Positions 17,615 to 26,980 are shown, numbered from the stretch's first letter. The stretch is 64,000 nucleotides of DNA from JACPFV01 sp035526825 (GCA_035526825.1 DATLBT010000071.1:1-64000); one strand, 5' to 3'. Numbers and translations are program-made. Notes: generated by a model from the sequence alone, not told the origin.

Positions 17615-19830
17615 GTGACGCGACCCCGCTGGTGTCCGTGATCCTGCCGACCTACAACCGGGCCTCGGTGCTGCGGCGCGCGCTCGGCAGCATCCTGGCC
17701 CAGACATATCGCAATCTAGACGTGATCGTGGTGGATGACGGCTCGTCCGACGACACTGAGGGTGTCGTGCGAGGCATGGGTGACGCGCGCGTGCGCTACA
17801 TACGCAAGGAGAACCGTGGCCCCGGCGCGGCGCGCAATGCCGGCATCGTTCTGGCGCGAGGCGAGCTGATCGCGTTCCAGGATAGCGACGACGAGTGGCT
17901 GCCTGAGAAGATTGCCAAACAGGTAGCGCGCCTGCAGGCCGCGCCGGCGCAAACGGGCGTGGTGGTCTGCGGCCACCGCGAACTGCGGCCCGACGCGGTC
18001 AACGAGCTCACCGTGGACGCGCGCATGGCCCGCGGCGACACGCTGGGCAGCCTGCTGACCGGCCTCTGGTACATCACGCCGACGTGGCTGGTGCGCAGGT
18101 CGGCGCTGGATCGGGCCGGGCCGTTCGATGAGCACTTGCCCAGCTGCGAGGACCACGATCTGGCGTTCCGCCTGCACGATGTCTGCAGCTTTGCGTTCGT
18201 GCCGGAGGTGCTGGTCGTCAAGCACCACACCAGCGGCAGCGTTTATGACCATCTGCCGAGCCGGGTCGCCGGGTTCCGCACGCTGCTGTGGCGCCATCGT
18301 CACCGCTGGCGCCGCTCGCCGTTCTGGCTCGCGCGCCATGAGTTCATGATCGGCTACTGGCTGCTGACCGGGCATCGGCAGCGGTGGCTCGGCTTTCGTT
18401 ACATGCTGCAGGCCGCTTGGCACCATCCGCGCAGTCAGCGCAGGGCCGTGCTCGATTACATCCGGATGGATCTCTATCACCACCTGCCGTACGCGCTGCG
18501 GGTGCAGGTGTGGCGCCTCCCGGCCGTGCAGAAATTCGTCTCCGGGTTCCAGCACGTGCCCCCACCCATTCTTCCGAAAAAGCCGACGGCCCGCGTTTTC
18601 TCCATGGTGCCGCTCGATCCCCATTTTCCCAACGGCTTCTCGGCGCGTTGGTTCCATTTTGTGCGCGCACTTGCGGAGCGGTTCGACGTGGAGGTGGTCG
18701 CCGTGCGGGGCATCTGGCACGAGCGCACTTTGCCGGACGACGCGTTTCGCCCGCCGCTTGCGCTCGCCCGCTTCCAGGTCGTGGACGCGGTGCCGTTTCC
18801 GCGCATTCCCACCGTGCTCCTATACCGTCTCGGCCTGTTGCTGGACAATCTGAACACCCTTCGGTTCGGCCCACGCCTCGCGGGCGCCGAAGCGGTGTTC
18901 GAACCGCAGCCCGACGTGGCCATTTTCTGCACGCACTACCTCGCGCATCTCGCTGCCCGGTTCCCACCCGAGGTCGCCTGCGTGTTTCTCCTCGAGGAAG
19001 GCATGGTGCGGACCCTGTATACCAACCAGCCGCCGATCGAAAATCGCATCTGGCGCCGCACGGCGTGGCGCAATCTCATGCAGTTCCTGTCCGAGCGACG
19101 CTACCGCAAGGTCGTTGCACGCTGTGGACGCCGCGGACCAGTGGTTGCGATCAGCGAGGAGGAGCGCGACTGGCTGGCGCGGGCGATCCCGGACGGCACT
19201 ATTACTGTCGTGCCGAACGGGCTCGACCCTGCGGAATACGCGCCGCTGCCGCTCGCGGCGGACCATGACGTTGCCATCTTCGGAGACCTCGGGCAGGCGC
19301 GAAACTTCGTCCCCGCCTCGGAGCTGGTCAAGCGTGCACTGAGCCGGCCCGACACCCGCCACCTTCGCTGGCTCCTGGTCGGCAAAGCTCCTTCATCCGT
19401 GCTCTCGCGGTTGAGTGGCGAGCGCGTAACGCTGACCGGATATGTCGATGACACGCGGCCGTATTACGCGCGGGCTCGCACGGTCGTGATACCCGCCCGC
19501 CTCGTGACCGGCTCCAAGTCCACGCTGCTCAAGGCCTGGGCAATGCAGCGCCCGGCTGTCACGACGCCCGCCGGCACCGCCGGCGTGCCGGCACGCGATG
19601 GCGACAACGTCCTCGTCGCCGATACCCATGACGCCATGCTCGACCGCGTGCTGGAACTCCTCGCCGATCCCGCACGCGCCGACGCCCTCGCCCGTGCCGG
19701 CCGCGAAACGCTGGTCAACGAATGCAGTCAGGCCGGCCAGGCCGCAACCTTTGCCGGCATCTGCGCCGATGCCTTGAGCGCCGCCGAATGTGGCGATGAC
19801 CCCCGGCGCGTGCTGCCGGCAGTCCGGTAG
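17611..19830 (+). CDS. Two-domain glycosyltransferase: GT2 fused to GT4-like domain
   Basis: The proper start is ATG 17611, overlapping the previous stop (ATGA); longer open sequence upstream belongs to the methyltransferase region in another frame. The 739 residues hold an N-terminal GT2 domain (SVILPTYNRASVLRRA at 9-24, VVDDGSSDDTE at 40-50, metal site DSDDEW at 91-96) and, from about residue 328, a GT-B domain (VPLDPHFPNGFSARWFHFVR; VVPNGLDPAEYAPL; a C-terminal nucleotide-binding half with LVGKAPSSVL). One polypeptide could add two consecutive sugars. Most relatives of either half are separate 300-400 residue proteins. Confidence 0.82.
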   Translation: MSDATPLVSVILPTYNRASVLRRALGSILAQTYRNLDVIVVDDGSSDDTEGVVRGMGDARVRYIRKENRGPGAARNAGIVLARGELIAFQDSDDEWLPEKIAKQVARLQAAPAQTGVVVCGHRELRPDAVNELTVDARMARGDTLGSLLTGLWYITPTWLVRRSALDRAGPFDEHLPSCEDHDLAFRLHDVCSFAFVPEVLVVKHHTSGSVYDHLPSRVAGFRTLLWRHRHRWRRSPFWLARHEFMIGYWLLTGHRQRWLGFRYMLQAAWHHPRSQRRAVLDYIRMDLYHHLPYALRVQVWRLPAVQKFVSGFQHVPPPILPKKPTARVFSMVPLDPHFPNGFSARWFHFVRALAERFDVEVVAVRGIWHERTLPDDAFRPPLALARFQVVDAVPFPRIPTVLLYRLGLLLDNLNTLRFGPRLAGAEAVFEPQPDVAIFCTHYLAHLAARFPPEVACVFLLEEGMVRTLYTNQPPIENRIWRRTAWRNLMQFLSERRYRKVVARCGRRGPVVAISEEERDWLARAIPDGTITVVPNGLDPAEYAPLPLAADHDVAIFGDLGQARNFVPASELVKRALSRPDTRHLRWLLVGKAPSSVLSRLSGERVTLTGYVDDTRPYYARARTVVIPARLVTGSKSTLLKAWAMQRPAVTTPAGTAGVPARDGDNVLVADTHDAMLDRVLELLADPARADALARAGRETLVNECSQAGQAATFAGICADALSAAECGDDPRRVLPAVR

Positions 19831-19845
19831 GTCAGTGCCCCTGTC

Positions 19846-20736
19846 ATGACCCTGGTCAGCGTGATTCTGCCGACCTTCAATCGCGCCCACTGCCTGCGAC
19901 GCGCGGCCTGCAGCGTGCTGGCGCAATCGCATTCCGAGCTCGAGCTTGTGATCGTCGACGATGCTTCGAGCGACGATACGCATGACGTTGTCCGCAAACT
20001 TGGCGACCCGCGAGTCCGATACGTCCGGCTGGACCGCAATAGCGGTCCAGCCGCGGCGCGCAATGCGGGAATCAAGCTGGCCCGCCATGCCCTGATCGCG
20101 TTCCAGGACAGCGACGACGAGTGGCTGCCGGGCAAGCTGGCGGCCCAACTCGCGACCTTGGCCGCCGCGCCGCCGGAGGTCGCGCTGGTGAGTTGCGGAT
20201 TGGTGCGCCACGATCCCCCAGCGGTGTTCGTCTTCCCGCCGCCAGTCCTGCTGCACGGCGACAGCCGCCGGACGATTCGAATGCACGCCATCGCGTTCTC
20301 GCAGACGTGGCTGGTTCGGCGCGAAATCTTCGATCGTTACGGCCTATTCGACGAAAAATTGAGGATCTGGGAAGACTGGGAGTTTCTGTTGCGGGTCACG
20401 CGGGGACATCGGGTGCACTATCTGGCGGACAGGCTTGTTCTGTCGTACCTGTCGGCGGATGCCATCAGCGCCTCCACACAACGACGCATAGACAGCCTTG
20501 AAAGGATCGTCACGCTCCATCCCACTGACAAATATTTGCGTGGGCGGCTGCACTATCTGGTCGGACGATTCGCTGCACTGTCAGGAGATGCACTCAAGGC
20601 CCGGCGATTCCTCTGGATGTCGATCCATTGCCGCCCCCTGTACGTTCGTGCTTGGGCACTTTTGGTAGTGTCTGTAGCTGGCGCCGACGCAATGCGGAGC
20701 GCGCTCTCCCTGAGGTCGAAACCCACTAAACCATGA
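19846..20736 (+). CDS. GT2 family glycosyltransferase
   Basis: A 296-residue inverting transferase. SVILPTFNRAHCLRRA (5-20), VIVDDASSDDTHD (35-47) and the metal site DSDDEW (88-93) are clear. It closely resembles the N-terminal half of the preceding fusion protein (shared RNAGI.LAR..LIAFQDSDDEWLP.K), so the two probably arose by duplication followed by divergence. It starts 15 bases after the fusion gene and overlaps the TagD-like gene by 4 bases (ATGA). It is soluble with no membrane helix. Specificity is not evident. Confidence 0.88.
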   Translation: MTLVSVILPTFNRAHCLRRAACSVLAQSHSELELVIVDDASSDDTHDVVRKLGDPRVRYVRLDRNSGPAAARNAGIKLARHALIAFQDSDDEWLPGKLAAQLATLAAAPPEVALVSCGLVRHDPPAVFVFPPPVLLHGDSRRTIRMHAIAFSQTWLVRREIFDRYGLFDEKLRIWEDWEFLLRVTRGHRVHYLADRLVLSYLSADAISASTQRRIDSLERIVTLHPTDKYLRGRLHYLVGRFAALSGDALKARRFLWMSIHCRPLYVRAWALLVVSVAGADAMRSALSLRSKPTKP

Positions 20737-21122
20737 AGCGCGTAATTACCTTTGGAACCTTCGATCTATTCCACGTTGGACATCTGCGCATATTGGAGCG
20801 AGCACGTTCCATGGGTAATTGTTTGATAGTGGGAGTTTCGACCGATCAGCTGACGCTCGCGAAGAAAGGGCGACTTCCGGTATTTGGGCAAGAAGAGAGA
20901 CTGCAAATAATCAAGGCACTTCGCGTCGTCGACGAGGCCTTTCTTGAGGAGTCGCTGGCAATGAAACGCGGATATATCGAGCGACACTCCGCAACGATTC
21001 TTGTCATGGGAGACGACTGGTCGGGGAAGTTCGACGATATGAAGGACAGGTGCGAAGTCGTTTACTTGCCACGTACTCCTACGATTTCGACCACAGCGAC
21101 GATAGAGAAAATCCGCTTGTGA
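20733..21122 (+). CDS. TagD-like cytidylyltransferase (glycerol-3-phosphate type)
   Basis: Nucleotidyltransferase of 129 residues, the same size as TagD/GCT, which makes CDP-glycerol from CTP and glycerol-3-phosphate. Seen: GTFDLFHVGH (8-17) with the catalytic HxGH (His14, His17), and RTPTIST (114-120), equivalent to the RTxGIST CTP-binding motif. The middle KKGRLPVFGQEERLQII is also family-like. It overlaps both neighbours. A CDP-alcohol phosphotransferase gene lies two genes downstream, so the CDP-activated alcohol made here is a likely substrate for it. The alcohol could be glycerol or another polyol phosphate. Codon usage appears more A/T-tolerant than upstream. Confidence 0.85.
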   Translation: MKRVITFGTFDLFHVGHLRILERARSMGNCLIVGVSTDQLTLAKKGRLPVFGQEERLQIIKALRVVDEAFLEESLAMKRGYIERHSATILVMGDDWSGKFDDMKDRCEVVYLPRTPTISTTATIEKIRL

Positions 21123-22573
21123 CACAGTCAATCAACGCAGGTGCGGTTCTCGGCACCATGGCTTGGTTGCCGGGCATCCGGCCCGTGTTGGCCGTCGTCG
21201 CGATATCCGGCTTTATTGCACTTCAGTACCAAGGATTTGGAGGGCGACTCTTGGCGCCGGCGATGTATGCCGCATTAGGCCTTTGGGCCTTACTCGGCCC
21301 CGTCCAAGTCATCCAGGCACTGACACTTTCCTGGCTCGGGCAGCATTTGAACTGGGCGATTCCAGGCTATGACTTTACCTTCACCATCCTGGCCAGCAGC
21401 TATAAATGGATAGTTTTGCTAGCAGCGATGGGACGAATGGGATTTGATGTGCTCATGAAGCGGACTCGCGTGCCGCTATCGGTGGGGTACATAGTCGCTT
21501 TCAGCCTTATCGTCGCCCTCATATCGCTACCTGGCGAAGCGCCGGAAATCTCGCTGCTCAAACTGGCAAGTTTCTCGATTGGAACATGTTCGCTGATGCT
21601 GGCGTTTCATTCTTGCCAGGAGAAACTCGATGTGATCGACAGCTGGTTCATGGGGTTGGCACTCGTAGTTGTATTGGGGAGCCTGCCGCTGCTATTTGCC
21701 GACTACGGCTACGTCTATCCACTCGTCGGCGCCCCGCTTTTCCGCGGACTTCTCAGACACCCCAATGTCCTCGCGATCTCCCTGGCTCTCATCGCTGCTC
21801 TGCTGGCGGGGATGCTGATGAGTCGACATCGTCGCAACCTTGTTCTTTGGTGCACCTTGCTCGCGACGTTGTTTCTCCTAGCTCAATCTGGGAGCAGAAC
21901 TGGCGCGGCAGCGTGCGTCATCGGCGTGGTTTTCACTATGGCGATATCGATCGTAATACCTCGCTGGCGTCGTGAACTGAATCGGTTGGTCGCACATCCG
22001 GCACTGATCCTGGCAATGGCCGGTGTAGGACTGGCGGGAATAATGAACTTCGAAGCTCTCGTTACACGCTTGGACTCGCTGACATTCAAACGAGGCAAAT
22101 CATTCACGGAAGAAGTCAGCCAATCGCGCGGGTTCCTGATGGAAAAACAAGTCGACAATTTCTTGAGATCCCCTTTGGTAGGAATTGGCTTCGGGGTCTC
22201 ATCCGATGCGGAGAAGCTGAGCATTACCAGGGACGAGCTTACCGGCCTGCCTGTGGGAGCGCCGGTCGAAAAGGGCGTGATCGTTACCGCGCTTTTGGAG
22301 GAAACCGGCCTAGCAGGAACCCTCGCCTTCATCTGCTTGATCGGCGCTATTTTGGCTCCCATATATCGGAACGGCGCGTTTTTCGCCGGATGTCTAGCGC
22401 ATACAGCGCTACTGTTGAATTTGGGTGAGGTACAAATCTTTTCGATGGGCGGAATGGGTTTATTGGTCTGGCTAGTACTTGGCTACGTACAACTCCACTC
22501 CGCCATGAACGCGACGGCGTCACGGCAGAGGCGCACTCTCACCCGAACCCACTCGCAGGTACCGCTTCGGTGA
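21119..22573 (+). CDS. O-antigen polymerase/ligase-like membrane protein
   Basis: Starts at GTG 21119, overlapping the cytidylyltransferase stop as GTGA; 484 residues with about ten or more hydrophobic helices. The central motif LAQSGSRTGAAACVIGVV and the later FLRSPLVGIGFGVSSDAE correspond to the SRtg.l and NPl.GvG.G signatures of the Wzy/WaaL (Wzy_C) superfamily. These polymerise or ligate undecaprenyl-linked repeat units at the periplasmic face. Together with the Wzx-type flippase gene at 23266 it could form a Wzx/Wzy route. Whether it acts as polymerase or ligase cannot be decided from sequence alone. Confidence 0.7.
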   Translation: MTQSINAGAVLGTMAWLPGIRPVLAVVAISGFIALQYQGFGGRLLAPAMYAALGLWALLGPVQVIQALTLSWLGQHLNWAIPGYDFTFTILASSYKWIVLLAAMGRMGFDVLMKRTRVPLSVGYIVAFSLIVALISLPGEAPEISLLKLASFSIGTCSLMLAFHSCQEKLDVIDSWFMGLALVVVLGSLPLLFADYGYVYPLVGAPLFRGLLRHPNVLAISLALIAALLAGMLMSRHRRNLVLWCTLLATLFLLAQSGSRTGAAACVIGVVFTMAISIVIPRWRRELNRLVAHPALILAMAGVGLAGIMNFEALVTRLDSLTFKRGKSFTEEVSQSRGFLMEKQVDNFLRSPLVGIGFGVSSDAEKLSITRDELTGLPVGAPVEKGVIVTALLEETGLAGTLAFICLIGAILAPIYRNGAFFAGCLAHTALLLNLGEVQIFSMGGMGLLVWLVLGYVQLHSAMNATASRQRRTLTRTHSQVPLR

Positions 22574-23253
22574 GTCCAACCCTGGCGGACTTTCTGGATT
22601 TGCGGTTCGCGACGCAAGCGCCGATGCCAACGCAGGCATTCTCGCAACGGCTGGGCGCGGTCTTGGCGTTTTGCGCAATGCGTTGGAAGTGCACCCCCTC
22701 CGCCATAACTGCTCTCGGATTGCTGAGTTCGCTAGCGGGAAGCATCGTTTACGCCACAGTGGAGGGAGTGATTGGTGCGATAACCGCCCTGCTGTTTTAT
22801 CAATTGGGGTACGCATTCGATTGTGCGGATGGACAATTGGCGCGGGCGACTCAACAAACGAGTAACTACGGGGCTTGGCTGGACGTTGCCTGCGACCACC
22901 TTCGCAATGTCAGTTTGACCGCGGCAGTAACCTTGACCTTGGCTCAGCCGCAGCACCTGCCTTTCGAGGCAGTCGTATTGTCGACGTCATTAATGCTGGC
23001 GGGTCTGACACAATCGTTGCATACAAGTACCGTGCTGCGGGCGATAACGCGCGAGACCCTCCCGCCGCCAAGAGCGGGCATGACGCGTGCACTTATAACG
23101 TCCGCAATGGATACCCCGATATTGCTCTTGGGAATCGTTCTCCTGCGAGATTTAACCGATGTGCTTTTCATATACGCGGGCGCCATGGGGGCCGGCTATA
23201 TCGTTGTTTCGAGCGCGGTGGCACTTCGTCGCATGCGTCGCAACGTGCCCTGA
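22570..23253 (+). CDS. CDP-alcohol phosphatidyltransferase-family enzyme
   Basis: A 227-residue membrane enzyme with a perfect CDP-alcohol signature, D-x2-DG-x2-AR-x8-G-x3-D-x3-D, at Asp84, Asp87-Gly88, Ala91-Arg92, Gly101, Asp105 and Asp109. Hydrophobic helices before and after the motif fit the six-helix fold. Such enzymes displace CMP from a CDP-alcohol and transfer a phospho-alcohol to an acceptor hydroxyl, or join CDP-diacylglycerol with an alcohol. Here the TagD-like gene nearby suggests a CDP-polyol donor and a glycan or lipid-linked acceptor; that is inference. The start is GTG 22570, overlapping the preceding stop. Confidence 0.85.
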   Translation: MSPTLADFLDLRFATQAPMPTQAFSQRLGAVLAFCAMRWKCTPSAITALGLLSSLAGSIVYATVEGVIGAITALLFYQLGYAFDCADGQLARATQQTSNYGAWLDVACDHLRNVSLTAAVTLTLAQPQHLPFEAVVLSTSLMLAGLTQSLHTSTVLRAITRETLPPPRAGMTRALITSAMDTPILLLGIVLLRDLTDVLFIYAGAMGAGYIVVSSAVALRRMRRNVP

Positions 23254-23265
23254 GCGGGGCGAGCC

Positions 23266-24726
23266 ATGCAAGCAGCGCTTGTTCGAAATAGTTTCCTGTT
23301 CTTTCTGGCGCGCGGTTTGCCCGGCGTGGTCAACTTAGCCCTTTTGGCAATTTTCACAAGACTTCTGAGCCCGGGTGAATTCGGCATCTACGCCTTGGCG
23401 GTTTCCGCCGCCGCCTTTTTCTATATCGCGGCATTCCATTGGATCGGACAGTCCCAGCTTCGCTTCCTGCCAATGCGCGCTGAACCCGATGAAGTGATCG
23501 TGGCAGCGGGGCTCCGCGGGTACGTGTATGGCGCAGCAGCGGCGGCGGTTATCGGCGTCGGGGCCTACTTCACCTGGCCAGACGCGACATGGCGCGACGC
23601 CATTCCTCTCACGCTTATTCTTCTTTATGCGCGAGCGTGGTTTGAGCTCAATCTCGACCTGCTTACGAGTCGCACACAGCCTGGTCGGTATGCAGTGCTA
23701 TCGGCGGTAAGAGCGTGCGGCGCTCTTGCGGCCGGAGCCCTGTTCGTTGTTGCCGGCTGGGGAGTCATGGGAGCACTACTCGGCTTGGTGACCGGGTTCT
23801 TGCTAGCAGGTGTCTGCCTGACCTGGCGGGATTGGCGACCCGTGATTGGCGTTGCTCCCCGGCCAGCATTGGTCCGTGAACTCTTGGCTTACGCATACCC
23901 GCTTTCACTTTCGTCAGCACTCGCCTTTGTCATGGGTAGCTCAGACCGATTCTTGCTCGCTTACCTGAATGACGAGGCTACCGCCGGTGAATATGCCGCC
24001 GCCTACGACCTGACATTCTCCGGGCTAGGAATGCTGTTCTTAGCGGTGCATCTCGCGGCCTATCCGCTGGCGACTCGCGTCCTGGAACGAGATGGCCTCT
24101 CGGCAGCCGTGCAGCAGCTGCAGATCAATGGCACGTTCTTGTTCGCGATCGGCATGCCAGCGGCTTTGGTCGTCGCATTGCTGTCGGGAAACATTGCGTT
24201 CGTCGTTCTGGGAACGGAGTTCAGGGCTTCAGCCGAACAGCTCATACCGTGGATCTCCCTCGCTATCCTCCTCGCCGGCGCTCGCGCCTACCATTTCGAC
24301 ATAGCTTTCCAGCTCGCGCGACGAACCGGAATACAGATCGCGCTGGCTTTCGTCGCCGCGGTGTTCAACATTGCATTGAACCTCGCACTGATCCCTCGCT
24401 TCGGAATTATGGGCTCCGCCTATGCAACAGCATTGTCGTTTGCCTTGGCGTTTGCATTGAGCGCCTGGGTTGGCAGGGGGTATTTTCCGATGCCCACGCT
24501 GTTGCGTTCCGTTGGGAACGTTGCCGTCGCGTGCGTACCTGTGGGTATTGGCGTTTCACTGGTAGCCTCGTTTCGGGGAATCGAAGCATTCGCGCTTCAG
24601 TGCCTGGTAGCGGGTGCGACTTGGGTGATGGGAATGTGGTTGGCCGATGTATCGGGCTTCAGACAAAAATTGGTCAACGTCATCGGAACTCGGCGCTCTA
24701 GGCAGCGGCCGGGCGAGACCGCATGA
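23266..24726 (+). CDS. Wzx-like polysaccharide flippase
   Basis: A 486-residue polytopic protein with about 12-14 hydrophobic helices and the MOP/MATE-type beginning RNSFLFFLARGLPGVVNLALLAIFTRLLSPGEFGIYALA, typical of Wzx/RfbX lipid-linked oligosaccharide flippases. SSALAFVMGSSDRFLLAYL in mid-protein corresponds to the repeat of the same fold. It would move undecaprenyl-PP repeat units outward for a Wzy polymerase. The window also encodes a Wzm/Wzt exporter and a PglK-like ABC flippase, so this flippase probably serves a different glycan. It overlaps the downstream GT gene as ATGA. Confidence 0.85.
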   Translation: MQAALVRNSFLFFLARGLPGVVNLALLAIFTRLLSPGEFGIYALAVSAAAFFYIAAFHWIGQSQLRFLPMRAEPDEVIVAAGLRGYVYGAAAAAVIGVGAYFTWPDATWRDAIPLTLILLYARAWFELNLDLLTSRTQPGRYAVLSAVRACGALAAGALFVVAGWGVMGALLGLVTGFLLAGVCLTWRDWRPVIGVAPRPALVRELLAYAYPLSLSSALAFVMGSSDRFLLAYLNDEATAGEYAAAYDLTFSGLGMLFLAVHLAAYPLATRVLERDGLSAAVQQLQINGTFLFAIGMPAALVVALLSGNIAFVVLGTEFRASAEQLIPWISLAILLAGARAYHFDIAFQLARRTGIQIALAFVAAVFNIALNLALIPRFGIMGSAYATALSFALAFALSAWVGRGYFPMPTLLRSVGNVAVACVPVGIGVSLVASFRGIEAFALQCLVAGATWVMGMWLADVSGFRQKLVNVIGTRRSRQRPGETA

Positions 24727-25769
24727 TTCGGGGAATGAACCCGCTCACGCACGGCGAGGCGAAACGGCTGGTTATCCACGCCCCCGGCGTGCACACAGGA
24801 GGCGGACAGGTACTGTTGTCGGCCCTGCTGCGGGCAACTCACTTCGCGCCCAGCCTCGGCACGTTCGATTCCCGCGCTAACGTGTCGCCACCGACCGCGA
24901 TTCATTTTCGAAAGGTATTTCCTTCCCTAGCCAGCCGATTCGCTACAGAGGTATGGCTTTACCGCAATGTCAGAGCAGGTGACGTCGTGCTTTGTCTTCA
25001 TGGCTTGCCGCCCCTGTTTCGTTTGCCGGCGCACGTTTGTGCGTTCGTACAAAACCGGCATCAACTGGATCAGCGCCATCTCGCGTCCTTTTCTTTTCGA
25101 ACTCGTTTCCGGCTTACGATCGAACGCGTTATTGGCCTCCTATGTCGCGCCAATGTGGATGACTACATTGTTCAGACTCCATCGATGGCGCGCGCGCTAG
25201 CTGCTTGGCACGGCGCCAACCCTCCCGTGCGTGTCATGCCATTTTGGGAGCAACCACCCGCCATGCGCGACACTGCCGATCAGCCCCCGATCGACTTCGT
25301 GTATGTGGCTGACGGAGAGGCTCACAAAAATCACATCAATCTCATCGCCGCCTGGGGGCTGCTCGCAGAATCCGGTCTCCGCCCTTCGCTGGCTTTGACT
25401 CTGGGATCGCGCGATGCCGCGCTCTGGCAGCAACTGCAACCGGCAGTCGCCGCCAAGCAACTGCGTGTGGAGAACCTGGGCCACCTCCCTCACGCCGCGG
25501 CATTGGATCTATACGGGCGGAGCCGCGCGCTCATATTTCCTTCGACTTCCGAATCTTTCGGCTTGCCCCTGCTGGAGGCCGCCGCCGCAGGCTTGCCGAT
25601 CTTGGCCGCCGAACGCGACTTCGTACGGGACGCCTGCACTCCCGTGCAAACCTTCGACCCGGAGTCGCCGACGTCGATCGCGCGGGCCGTGCGGCGGTTC
25701 CTGGCGGCGCCGGAGCCCGGCCTGCAACTCAGGACGCCTGAACAGTTCGTGCGGGAATTGTTGGCATGA
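24723..25769 (+). CDS. GT4 family glycosyltransferase
   Basis: A 348-residue GT-B transferase. The N-terminal half has the glycine-rich loop APGVHTGGGQVLLSALL (about 20-36). The C-terminal half shows the retaining-GT4 pattern SRALIFPSTSESFGLPLLEAAAAG, with the E-x7-E glutamates that contact the nucleotide sugar. It is soluble. Four-base overlaps connect it to both the flippase and the WbuB-like gene. An alternative internal start (ATG at the fifth codon) would shorten it by four residues. The sugar is not deducible. Confidence 0.85.
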   Translation: MIRGMNPLTHGEAKRLVIHAPGVHTGGGQVLLSALLRATHFAPSLGTFDSRANVSPPTAIHFRKVFPSLASRFATEVWLYRNVRAGDVVLCLHGLPPLFRLPAHVCAFVQNRHQLDQRHLASFSFRTRFRLTIERVIGLLCRANVDDYIVQTPSMARALAAWHGANPPVRVMPFWEQPPAMRDTADQPPIDFVYVADGEAHKNHINLIAAWGLLAESGLRPSLALTLGSRDAALWQQLQPAVAAKQLRVENLGHLPHAAALDLYGRSRALIFPSTSESFGLPLLEAAAAGLPILAAERDFVRDACTPVQTFDPESPTSIARAVRRFLAAPEPGLQLRTPEQFVRELLA

Positions 25770-26980
25770 AGCTCCTCATCTTCACCCAGCATTACTGGCC
25801 CGAGGTGTTCCGAATCAACGACGTTGCTGCGGCACTTGTCGAAGCCGGCGTCGATACTGCGGTCCTTACCGGCAAACCGAACTACCCAGTCGGTTCGATC
25901 CTGCCGGGCTACCGGGCGTGGGGCACCTTGCGCGAGTCATACCAAGGCGTGACGATCCATCGCGTACCGCTGTTACCGCGAGGTCGGGCAACTTCACTGC
26001 GCCTCGCGGCCAATTACCTGTCGTTCATCGTGTCGGCGGCGGTGCTCGGCCCCTGGCTCCTGCGGCGCCAGCGGTTCGATGCGATTTTGGTTTATGCCAC
26101 ATCACCGTTGCTGCAGGCGCTCGCTGCAGTTGTGCTCAAGTGGTGCACGCGTTCGGCACTGGTGATCTGGGTGCAAGATCTCTGGCCGGAAAGTCTCTCG
26201 GCAACTGGCCATGTACGCAGTCCGCACGTTTTGGGATTGGTGCGTTACGTCGTGCGCTGGATCTATCGGCGCTGTGAATTGATCCTGGTGCCGTCGCAGG
26301 CCTTCGTCGGACGGGTGCAACCACTCGCTGGCGGGACGCCGGTGGCCTTCCAGCCAAACCCGGCGGAACGCCCTCGCGCCCGCAGCATGGACGACCCGTT
26401 TAGTTCGATGATCACGCCCGGGGCGTTTACCGTCGTGTTCGCCGGCAACCTCGGTACGGCTCAAGCGCTGGACACAGTCCTTGCTGCTGCGGAACGACTG
26501 CGCAACCATTCCGCCATCCGCTTCCTGCTGGTCGGCAGCGGCAGCCGCGCGCACTGGGTAGAGGTAGAAACGCGGCGGCTGGGCCTGACCAACGTGACCT
26601 TGGCCGGGCAGCACCCGCCGGAAGCGATGCCGGCGTTGTTCGCGCGGGCCTCCGCGCTGCTGGTATCGCTGGCGGACCATGACATTTTGGCTCTGACCAT
26701 ACCCAGCAAGATTCCAACGTATCTCGCCGCCGGCAGGCCGGTGATCGCATCGCTTAACGGGGAAGGCGCGCGCGTCATAGCGGAAAGCGGCGCCGGTGTC
26801 TGCAGCCCCGCGAGTGATGCCGACGCGCTCGCTGCCGCCGTCGAAGATTTGAGCCGCCGACCATCGGACGATCTCGACGCGATGGGCCGACGCGGGCGCG
26901 AGTATTTCCAGCGCCACTTCGAGCCGCGCCACCTCACCGACCAATTACTGCGACACCTACAGCGGGCCGTAGCGCGGTGA
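25766..26980 (+). CDS. wbuB: WbuB-like GT4 transferase for an N-acetyl-6-deoxy-L-hexosamine
   Basis: A 404-residue GT-B protein of the WbuB/WcaI group: opening LLIFTQHYWPEVFRINDVA, GKPNYPVG, YATSPLLQAL, then VIWVQDLWPESLSATGHVRS and a C-terminal VFAGNLGTAQALDTVL. This is the pattern of enterobacterial WbuB, which transfers L-FucNAc or L-QuiNAc from UDP. The next three genes encode a matching UDP-sugar pathway, which strengthens the call. It may be partly membrane-associated through hydrophobic helices around 75-100. Overlaps of 4 bases occur on both sides. Confidence 0.8.
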   Translation: MKLLIFTQHYWPEVFRINDVAAALVEAGVDTAVLTGKPNYPVGSILPGYRAWGTLRESYQGVTIHRVPLLPRGRATSLRLAANYLSFIVSAAVLGPWLLRRQRFDAILVYATSPLLQALAAVVLKWCTRSALVIWVQDLWPESLSATGHVRSPHVLGLVRYVVRWIYRRCELILVPSQAFVGRVQPLAGGTPVAFQPNPAERPRARSMDDPFSSMITPGAFTVVFAGNLGTAQALDTVLAAAERLRNHSAIRFLLVGSGSRAHWVEVETRRLGLTNVTLAGQHPPEAMPALFARASALLVSLADHDILALTIPSKIPTYLAAGRPVIASLNGEGARVIAESGAGVCSPASDADALAAAVEDLSRRPSDDLDAMGRRGREYFQRHFEPRHLTDQLLRHLQRAVAR

